NCBI GenBank assembly: GCA_037147235.1
Contig: JBAWVO010000215.1
Location: 1-11,410, forward strand
From: JANXQG01 sp037147235
Lineage (GTDB): Bacteria; Planctomycetota; Planctomycetia; Pirellulales; Thermoguttaceae
Direction of reading: 5' to 3'
Length of the DNA stretch: 11,410 nucleotides
The notes below the pieces were generated by a model that worked only from the letters and a program-made list of their open reading frames with translations, ran no database searches and was not told the origin of the DNA. Within the stretch, counting starts at the first letter, position 1; each line of letters opens with the position of its first letter. A program made the position numbers and the translations under genes. This document shows, in pieces, positions 6,091-11,410 of this stretch.

Positions 6091-7054
6091 GTTTTTCCTC
6101 CCAGCGATAGCGTTTCCGACGCGTGCCAGCGGGTTCGAGATTGTCGAGTTCCACGGGTTCGCCCGACTTGGGGGCCAACTGCTGGAAAACCTGGCGGAAG
6201 GCCAGGGTGGAGCTTTTCGGATGGGCCTGTTGGCAGATGCCGGCGATGCGATCGACTTCGAGCGGATCGGTCACTTCGGTCAAGGTCTCGGTGCCGTTGG
6301 GAGTGATCGATACCAACAGCAGCTTGCTGCCGCAGCGCAGCAGTTGCACCTGCTGCCGTGCCCCGAGCGGGGCGCGGCCGAGGATCTCAAAGACCTCCTT
6401 GGGCAGCACCAGCGACCCGCGCGGAGCGGTCTTGCGCATGGCCCAGGCAACGATGAAGAAAAGCCCCAGCACGATCGCCAAGCTGCCGCCGACCGTGATC
6501 ATCGCGCCGATCGGCGAACTCTTGCCCAGGGCACTCCGGTCGTTGTGACTGCCGAGTCCCAACGGCCAGGCAGACTCGGGTTGCACGGACGTGGGTGCGG
6601 GAGCGAGCACGGGCGGTGTGGTAGGCACGTGTACCGGTGGCAAGGGACTCGCCGTGGGCGCGGTCGCAAAAAGTTGGGGTGGCAGCGGCTTGACTGCGGT
6701 GGATTGGGCCGGTTCGAGGGCTTTCGTTTTCTCTGCCGGTGTTTCTGCCGGCGGCACGAAATCTTGTTGGAAGAGGACCGGCAGGGTATCGGAACGTCGT
6801 AAGCCGGGCGGATCGGGAGCAAAATCGGCCCCTTTCCCCGTTGGGCGAAGTGGCGCGATATCCGTGGCATTGAGCTTCGGGTCGGCCGCCACGGCGGTTC
6901 CATACTCCACGATCTTTGGCCCTGAACCGGGTGACGTGGCCGAAGTTGGACCGGACCACCAGGGTTCCGAGGCAGGATTGGCGGGACGATCGGCCGCAAC
7001 CGCGGCGGAGGCCGCGACGAGGCATGGTCCGAGTAGGGCGATGAGTGAATGCAT
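6083..7054 (-). CDS. fliO: FliO-like flagellar biosynthesis protein
   Basis: FliO stabilises FliP while the export gate is assembled. This 323-residue protein is longer than usual. It starts with a likely signal peptide (residues 1-21, ending SAAVAA), continues with a long Pro/Ala/Thr-rich region (about 22-180), has one transmembrane segment (about 183-206, IGAMITVGGSLAIVLGLFF then IVAWAM) and then the typical cytoplasmic β-domain: EVFEILGRAPLGARQQVQLL (220-239) and LLLVSITPNGTETL. The tail is basic (TRRKRYRW). The proline-rich region would lie outside the membrane, which is unusual in length. AGGAAG seven bases upstream supports the ATG. Its end overlaps the fliP start, and it starts 27 bases after fliN. 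The call rests on the TM-plus-β pattern and the neighbours. Confidence 0.88.
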   Translation of the reverse strand: MHSLIALLGPCLVAASAAVAADRPANPASEPWWSGPTSATSPGSGPKIVEYGTAVAADPKLNATDIAPLRPTGKGADFAPDPPGLRRSDTLPVLFQQDFVPPAETPAEKTKALEPAQSTAVKPLPPQLFATAPTASPLPPVHVPTTPPVLAPAPTSVQPESAWPLGLGSHNDRSALGKSSPIGAMITVGGSLAIVLGLFFIVAWAMRKTAPRGSLVLPKEVFEILGRAPLGARQQVQLLRCGSKLLLVSITPNGTETLTEVTDPLEVDRIAGICQQAHPKSSTLAFRQVFQQLAPKSGEPVELDNLEPAGTRRKRYRWEEKHA

Positions 7055-7081
7055 GTTTGCGCTTCCTTGCGTGAAACATTC

Positions 7082-7747
7082 TTAGGCGAAGACGTTGGCT
7101 CCGACGATCAGTTCGGCGACACGGACACAAAAGTTGTCGTTGAGTACCAATACTTCGCCTCGTGCGATGAGGCGGCCGTTGACGAAAATGTCAACCGGAT
7201 CGCCCGCCAGCTTGTCGAGCGGCACGACGGAGCCTTTGCGAAGTTTCAGCACGTCTTCGAGATACATGTGGGTTCGGCCCAATTCGATCTTGAGGTCGAG
7301 TTCGACGTCGCGGATCAGATCGAGGGTAGCGGTTTCTGTCGAGGGCGCGGCGAGCGAGAACTCATCCAGCCGATAGGAAGAGACGCCGGAAGGGATCTCG
7401 CCCAGACGGCCGGAGTTCACCGATTCCAGGGCCTTCTCCGCTTGCGCCAAAAGATATTCAATGTCTTGCGCGGCGATGTCCGGTTCCCGCGATTGCTGCG
7501 CGGCGGCGGCCTTCTTGACCGGCGGTGGCGCGGTGGCCGGCATGGCGGACGGCACGGCGACCGGCGCGGCGGCTGCCGCATTGCGGCCCGCCTCGCTCAA
7601 GAGTTTTTCAATGCTGTCCTGGGCCAAAAGCTGATCGTCCTTATCGCCGGCTTGGGCAGGTGCCGCAGGCGACGCCTTCGCCGAGGGCGCCTGGCTGAAG
7701 AGCCGCTCAATCTCGTCCTGACTCATCAGGGAATCGTCGTTCGCCAT
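7082..7747 (-). CDS. fliN: Flagellar motor switch protein FliN, long N-terminal form
   Basis: C-ring component of the motor switch. The SpoA domain is C-terminal (about 142-216): DVELDLKIELGRTHMYLEDV, LRKGSVVPLDKLAGDPVDIF, then VNGRLIARGEVLVLNDNFCV. It is about 80 residues longer than Escherichia coli FliN (137). The extra N-terminus has three related short motifs in Ala/Pro-rich linkers: MSQDEIERLFSQA (8-20), LAQDSIEKLLSEA (41-53) and IAAQDIEYLLAQA (91-103). They resemble the LSQDEIDALL segment at the start of FliM and FliY, which in FliM binds phosphorylated CheY. No CheC-like domain is present, so it is not a standard FliY. fliM, the usual gene between fliL and fliN, is absent. It lies 42 bases after fliL. 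Confidence 0.92.
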   Translation of the reverse strand: MANDDSLMSQDEIERLFSQAPSAKASPAAPAQAGDKDDQLLAQDSIEKLLSEAGRNAAAAAPVAVPSAMPATAPPPVKKAAAAQQSREPDIAAQDIEYLLAQAEKALESVNSGRLGEIPSGVSSYRLDEFSLAAPSTETATLDLIRDVELDLKIELGRTHMYLEDVLKLRKGSVVPLDKLAGDPVDIFVNGRLIARGEVLVLNDNFCVRVAELIVGANVFA

Positions 7748-7789
7748 AGGAATCCATTCCTAGCGGGTTGATGATCGAACTTGTAATTG

Positions 7790-8365
7790 CTAGTTCTCCA
7801 GCGACGAATAATCGCTGATAACCAGCTCCTGTATCAATGGCTTGCCAAGGATGTGTTTTGCTTTTTCGAGGATCGTTCGCTTGATCAGGCCGAGGCTGGG
7901 ATCGGTCAGGTCGGCCATCGCCGAGCTGCGAACCGCCACCATGACCTGTTCGCGGAAACGGCTCTGGTTCAGCTCAAAGAGACGATCGAACTCTTTCTTG
8001 TTGTCCGCGGCCACGATGCCGTGCAGACGGAAATCAACCCGCAAGGTCGAGTTGGAAGCCGGCTGGTAAATGGTAACGGAAAACTCCTTCAGGTCGACCT
8101 CCACGTTGGCCGGCGCGTCGCCTTCTCCGGCCGGCTCGGCTTCGCCTTTTTTGTGTTCGGCCGGCGGCTTGGCCGCGTTGCCCGCAGCCGACGCCGAGTC
8201 GGACGCCGCAGGAATGCAGAGGTAAGCCACCACGCATTCCACGGCGACCACAACGAAGACCAGGCTAAGAACCAGGATCTTGCCCAGCATCGATTTCTTG
8301 GCGGACGGAGGTGTATCGCCGGCAGCCGCTTCTTTAGGTTCAGGGTCAATGGGCGTCTTGGCCAT
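7790..8365 (-). CDS. fliL: Flagellar basal body-associated protein FliL
   Basis: Single-pass inner-membrane protein that sits around the stator and supports motor torque. The 191 residues contain a cytoplasmic N-terminus, one transmembrane helix (about 29-50, ILVLSLVFVVVAVECVVAYL), a linker rich in Ala, Lys and Glu, and the periplasmic domain. The C-terminus has the typical FliL ending, LIKRTILEKAKHILGKPLIQ (160-179) followed by ELVISDYSSLEN. I see no good Shine-Dalgarno; the start is set by the position of the membrane helix. fliM does not follow; fliN does. motA and motB, which often precede fliL in this gene order, are also missing. Confidence 0.92.
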   Translation of the reverse strand: MAKTPIDPEPKEAAAGDTPPSAKKSMLGKILVLSLVFVVVAVECVVAYLCIPAASDSASAAGNAAKPPAEHKKGEAEPAGEGDAPANVEVDLKEFSVTIYQPASNSTLRVDFRLHGIVAADNKKEFDRLFELNQSRFREQVMVAVRSSAMADLTDPSLGLIKRTILEKAKHILGKPLIQELVISDYSSLEN

Positions 8366-8384
8366 GGTAGTCTTGTCGCAGTTG

Positions 8385-8410
8385 TCCCTCTCCCAAAAGG
8401 GCGAGAGGGA
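8385..8410. repeat. Hairpin repeat between flbD and fliL
   Basis: TCCCTCTC (8385-8392) pairs with GAGAGGGA (8403-8410) around CCAAAAGGGC, in which CC/GG can also pair. It lies 20 bases before the fliL start on the minus strand and is a frequent planctomycete intergenic hairpin as far as I recall. There is no T-run. It may fold near the fliL start in the mRNA. The rest of the 176-base gap (8366-8541) holds nothing I can name. Confidence 0.6.
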
Positions 8411-8541
8411 GTTGAGTTAGGTATCCTCGGGGTCTCTTAATTCTAAGTTGTCGTTTGGCAGCAAGCAGGGAAAAAAGATACTTTCTTTTGCTTCCTACCA
8501 TCCACTTATTCCATATATGACGTTTGTTTGGCCGTCCGAAC

Positions 8542-8736
8542 CTAGTGCGGCGGCATTAGGTGCTTTGCCTGCTGGTAGAGCACGGCCCGCCGCAGCACTT
8601 CGTCCATCGTCTCGGTCACGACCAGCCGTTGTCCGGTCGTGAGTGTGATGAACGTGTCGGGCCGGGCCTCGACGTATTGGATCAACTCGGCGTTGAGGAT
8701 GAACGGCTCGCCTCCCAAATGGGTTAATTGGATCAT
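8542..8736 (-). CDS. flbD: FlbD family flagellar protein
   Basis: A 64-residue cytoplasmic protein of the small FlbD family (distinct from the Caulobacter regulator of the same name). The sequence follows the family pattern: MIQLTHLGGEPFILNAELIQ, YVEARPDTFITLTTGQRLVV, then ETMDEVLRRAVLYQQAKHL. The conserved points are the N-terminal MIxLT, NAELI, PDTxITL and the GxxxVV-E-xxEV stretch. Such genes usually sit between flgE and motA; here flgE precedes it by 48 bases but fliL follows. The family's role is poorly defined. No ribosome binding site is evident before the ATG. Confidence 0.92.
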   Translation of the reverse strand: MIQLTHLGGEPFILNAELIQYVEARPDTFITLTTGQRLVVTETMDEVLRRAVLYQQAKHLMPPH

Positions 8737-8762
8737 GACGCAAAAGGTTAATATCGTTATTT

Positions 8763-8784
8763 GCAGGCGGGACGCCTACGCTAC
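8763..8784. repeat. Short palindromic repeat next to the flgE stop
   Basis: On the plus strand GCAGGCGGGACGCCTACGCT then AC, directly beside the flgE stop (8785-8787). It holds AGGCG-GGA-CGCCT (8765-8777), a 5-base stem. I recall this as a dispersed repeat in planctomycetes. A related core, GCGGG-CGT-CCCGC, is at the window edge (11398-11410) upstream of flgE, so the gene is framed by similar sequences. Confidence 0.6.
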
Positions 8785-11295
8785 CTAACGGAGTTGCAAT
8801 AGGTCGTCGAACAACTGCGTCGCCGTGGTGATCACCCGTGTGTTGCTGCGATACATCGTCGACGATGTAATCAGGTTGATCAGGCCGGCACCGATGTCGG
8901 TGTTCGACAACTCCAGCGATCCGGCCACAATCGTGCCGGTTCCCTGGTCGCCCGGGTTGCCCATGATCGGCAAGCCCGAATTGACGCCGGTAGAGTACAT
9001 GTTTTGCCCCACCTGTTCCAGACCAACTGGATTGGAGAATCGCGCCAGTCGCATCTGTCCCAAGGTTTGGCTGATTCCGTTGCTAAAAACGCCGTTGATC
9101 ATGCCCGTATCGCTGATATTGAAGCTGTTCAACACACCCGGAGCGGAACCGTCCTGCCGCGACACGGTCAATGACGCGTTAGCTGAGGCAAGGCCGGTAA
9201 CCTGGGTAAAGTCGAGATTAAACTGGAGTGGCTTGACCGATGGTTCGTTCACGCGTCCAATTGCCACGGTCGTATTGGATGACGATAAGAAGTTGCCTTG
9301 GCCGTCGAAGCGAATCGTGCCCGTGCCGACATCGATGCCATATTGCCCTGTACCCGGATCGTTCTGGCCGCAGTCGGCGTACCAGCGATACTCCGTGAAA
9401 CTGCTGTTGCGTTCTTCCAGAACGGCGGTGACACGGACCGAGAGCGGGATGCCCAAGCTGTCGTAGACGACCATGTCGGCCATTGCCCCTTGACCCACGG
9501 CGGATTGAATCGAGGTGAACGGCATGCCTACGGCACTCGTCTTGGGCGGAGTATCATTGGTGATCAATTGCAGTGCCGAAAGTCCGATTTCGATGGAGTT
9601 GGCATCGCCGTCATTGCCCACGATTTTGATGTGGCCGTCGGAGGTGATGGTCACGCCCGGGGGGAGGTTGGTAGGGGAATCGACGGGAATCGGGTAGAGC
9701 AGATTGCTGCCGGGCGCCCGCTGGATGCCGAGGGAACCTTGAAGAAAACTCGCCAAGTCGTTGAGTGTCGAGGTATTCGTGACGGTGAGTGATTGCGTGG
9801 TCAACGTATTGCCGCCCTTGGATCCCGCAAACTGCAAAGTACCCGTTGCGGCAAAGGCGTTCTGGTAGGTCATGCCATCATAGACCACCACGTCCTTGAG
9901 CAACGTAGTACTCGTAACCGCAGGGCCGTTCATGTTCAAAACGTGGCCGCCGGCGCGGATTGTGGCATCGGTGTTATTGTCGGTGAAGGGCACGGTCGGG
10001 TTCGGGTCGGTCGTACTCGGCAGCTCGCCGATTTTATAGAAATTGGTATCGCCCGCCTGGTCGTTCACACTGCGATAGACGTAGGTTTTATCCCAGGTGC
10101 CTGAAATGTCGGTGGGAAAGTTCGAGAGCAAGATCTGGTTGTTGGCCGTCAACGGCGAACTGACCGCTACCAACTGCGGCCGGCTCTCCACGTTGCCACT
10201 GGCGAAGGTCACATAATACTTGTAGGTTCCGGTGAGGTTACCGGCGGTGGGGTCTAGGGTCGCCGTGGGACCACTATCGGAAGGTCCGCTCATGTTCAAG
10301 ACGTGGTTGGTGGTTATGATTGTAGTATCGTCGTAATGGTCGGAGAAGGTCGCGGCCGGGTTGGCCGCGGTCGGCAGCTCGCCGACTTTATAGAATTTGG
10401 TATTGCCCGCCACATTCACGCTGCGATAGATATAAGTCTGCTTCCATGTGCCTGAACTGTCGGTGGGAAAGTTCGAGAGCGAGACCGTGTAGTTGGTCAA
10501 GGGCGGTACTGGCGCCGCAGAATCGACCGCCACCGGCTGCGGCTTGCTTTCCACGCCGCCGTTGACGAAGGTCACGTAATACTGGTAGTCGCCGACGAGG
10601 GGACCGGCACCGGTGGGGTCCACGGGGTCCGCGACCACGGCCGCCGCGGGACCCGTCGCGGGAAAGGTCTTGGTTTCGCTGCCGGGGTAGGACTTGCTGC
10701 CGTCGGTGAGGATGCCGGTCTGGATGATCGAGGCCGTATCGGCGATAGCGCCGATGGGCGTCAGCGCGCCTTGCATGATGGCTTCCGTCGTGGCTTTGGC
10801 CACCGTGGCGGTGCCCAAAGGGATGCTGAGCGGCTGAAGTTGCGTCGTATCGACCTGGAACTTGCTGTTGATGCCGTAGCCCATCACGCGGTTGCCGGTG
10901 CCCGTCACGATTTGGTTCTGGGAGTTGGTCTTGAAGGTTCCGTTGCGGGTATAGTTTTGCTGGCCGTTTTGACCTTGAACGATGAAAAAGCCGTCACCCT
11001 GGATGGCCAGATCGGTGGGGCTGTTGGCCGTGGAGATCGTGCCTTGCGAAAAATTGGGCGCGATCTCCGCGACCATCACGCCAAGGCCCGTTTGCCGTGG
11101 ATTGTTGCCGCCGCTGAAAGTCGTGGGCGAGGAGCCGACGCTTTGCGTCTGCAGGAACTGCGTGGCAAAGAGTGCGCTGGACGCCTTGAATCCGACGGTG
11201 TTCGAGTTGGCTAGGTTGTTGCCTATGACGCTGATCTGTGTTTCGGCGGCATTCAAGCCCGTCAGGGCCGTGCTCATGGCGGATGCTAAACCCAT
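8785..11295 (-). CDS. flgE: Flagellar hook protein FlgE with two inserted repeat domains
   Basis: Subunit of the flagellar hook, exported through the FlhB/FliPQR gate. The ends are classic: the N-terminal rod motif LNAAETQISVIGNNLANSNT then VGFK (14-37), SPTDLAIQGDGFFIV (92-106), and the C-terminal helix GSLELSNTDIGAGLINLITS (792-811) followed by STMYRSNTRVITTA. At 836 residues it is about twice the length of enterobacterial FlgE (~400). Much of the excess is two tandem units, residues about 226-338 and 348-458, each running from DPTxxxLxGxYxYYVTF through NFPTD.SGTW and FYKxGELP to HVLNMxGP. They look β-rich and would sit in the outward-facing middle of the protein. The ATG has AAGGAA nine bases upstream. 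It is the first flagellar gene of the window. Confidence 0.96.
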   Translation of the reverse strand: MGLASAMSTALTGLNAAETQISVIGNNLANSNTVGFKASSALFATQFLQTQSVGSSPTTFSGGNNPRQTGLGVMVAEIAPNFSQGTISTANSPTDLAIQGDGFFIVQGQNGQQNYTRNGTFKTNSQNQIVTGTGNRVMGYGINSKFQVDTTQLQPLSIPLGTATVAKATTEAIMQGALTPIGAIADTASIIQTGILTDGSKSYPGSETKTFPATGPAAAVVADPVDPTGAGPLVGDYQYYVTFVNGGVESKPQPVAVDSAAPVPPLTNYTVSLSNFPTDSSGTWKQTYIYRSVNVAGNTKFYKVGELPTAANPAATFSDHYDDTTIITTNHVLNMSGPSDSGPTATLDPTAGNLTGTYKYYVTFASGNVESRPQLVAVSSPLTANNQILLSNFPTDISGTWDKTYVYRSVNDQAGDTNFYKIGELPSTTDPNPTVPFTDNNTDATIRAGGHVLNMNGPAVTSTTLLKDVVVYDGMTYQNAFAATGTLQFAGSKGGNTLTTQSLTVTNTSTLNDLASFLQGSLGIQRAPGSNLLYPIPVDSPTNLPPGVTITSDGHIKIVGNDGDANSIEIGLSALQLITNDTPPKTSAVGMPFTSIQSAVGQGAMADMVVYDSLGIPLSVRVTAVLEERNSSFTEYRWYADCGQNDPGTGQYGIDVGTGTIRFDGQGNFLSSSNTTVAIGRVNEPSVKPLQFNLDFTQVTGLASANASLTVSRQDGSAPGVLNSFNISDTGMINGVFSNGISQTLGQMRLARFSNPVGLEQVGQNMYSTGVNSGLPIMGNPGDQGTGTIVAGSLELSNTDIGAGLINLITSSTMYRSNTRVITTATQLFDDLLQLR
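9922..10254 (-). repeat. Second in-frame unit of the FlgE domain duplication
   Basis: Encodes FlgE residues 348-458. The DNA is plainly alike to the first unit (10282-10620); for example, a segment including TCGGTGGGAAAGTTCGAGAG is shared exactly, and the stretch coding FYKxGELP differs at few bases. The offset between units is 120-122 codons. Confidence 0.85.
10282..10620 (-). repeat. First in-frame unit of the FlgE domain duplication
   Basis: Encodes FlgE residues 226-338, the N-terminal copy of the duplicated domain. It has a longer loop after PVAVDS (PPLTNYTV region) than the second copy and lacks the DQA insertion seen in RSVNDQAGDT of the second. Confidence 0.85.
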
Positions 11296-11304
11296 GATTT
11301 ATCG

Positions 11305-11310
11305 TTCCTT
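11305..11310 (-). promoter_or_regulatory. Shine-Dalgarno site of flgE
   Basis: AAGGAA on the minus strand lies nine bases before the flgE ATG. I found no convincing sigma-28 or sigma-54 promoter between it and the window edge. Confidence 0.5.
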
Positions 11311-11320
11311 ATCGTAACAA

Positions 11321-11346
11321 TTGTGGTAATGGTTGTGGTTGTGGTT
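11321..11346. repeat. Hexamer-like simple repeat in the flgE leader
   Basis: Plus strand reads TTGTGG, TAATGG, TTGTGG, TTGTGG, then TT: four hexamers, one diverged. It lies ten bases upstream of the flgE ribosome binding site. Confidence 0.6.
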
Positions 11347-11410
11347 GGTACTGTTTTCTAATTCCGGCTCTCCGCCGGGTTTGCGGATAATTGTGGTGCG
11401 GGCGTCCCGC

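Noticed and set aside
5654..6802. Long plus-strand open frame (382 codons) opposite fliP and fliO
   Set aside because: It is antisense to two well-supported genes, spans the fliP repeat, has low-complexity composition and matches no family.

Overview
The window looks like a piece of a planctomycete chromosome, probably from the Pirellula/Rhodopirellula side of the phylum. This rests on three things: a GC-rich flagellar gene cluster of the flgE-flbD-fliL-fliN-fliO-fliP-fliQ-fliR-flhB type, a TIM-barrel sugar isomerase of the kind abundant in planctomycetes, and many short palindromic repeat families in the gaps that I recognise from memory of planctomycete genomes. The taxonomic call is inference; there is no rRNA or marker gene here.

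Layout. Positions 1-109 hold a palindromic repeat and the leader of mdh. Positions 110-1060 (+) encode an LDH-like malate dehydrogenase. Positions 1061-1503 form a convergent gap with what looks like a decayed toxin-antitoxin remnant (ParE/RelE-type N-terminus) cut off by a symmetric cluster of palindromic repeats. Positions 1504-2352 (-) encode a sugar-phosphate isomerase/epimerase family protein. Positions 2498-2584 hold a long imperfect inverted repeat just past the end of the flagellar cluster. From 11295 down to 2602 (-) runs an apparent flagellar operon: flgE (hook), flbD, fliL, fliN (C-ring), fliO, fliP, fliQ, fliR, flhB (export gate). The order matches the classic late part of the bacterial fla/che operon, but motA, motB and fliM are missing from their usual places between flbD and fliN, and flhA does not follow flhB.

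How the genes work together. FliP, FliQ, FliR and FlhB form the membrane export gate of the flagellar type III secretion system, with FliO helping FliP assembly. FliN belongs to the cytoplasmic switch/C-ring, FliL sits at the stator, FlgE builds the hook that the gate exports, and FlbD is a small flagellum-associated protein of poorly defined role. FlhB has the autocleavage NPTE motif needed for the hook-to-filament export switch.

What stands out. Several unrelated repeat families sit in the operon's larger gaps, close to stop or start codons. One, a heptanucleotide repeat, lies inside the 5' coding part of fliP, where a copy-number change would shift the frame. FlgE is very long because of two tandem ~112-residue domains that look recently duplicated. 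FliN carries three spaced copies of a FliM-like QDEIxxLL motif. No completely unknown system is evident; the new biology, if any, is in these modifications.
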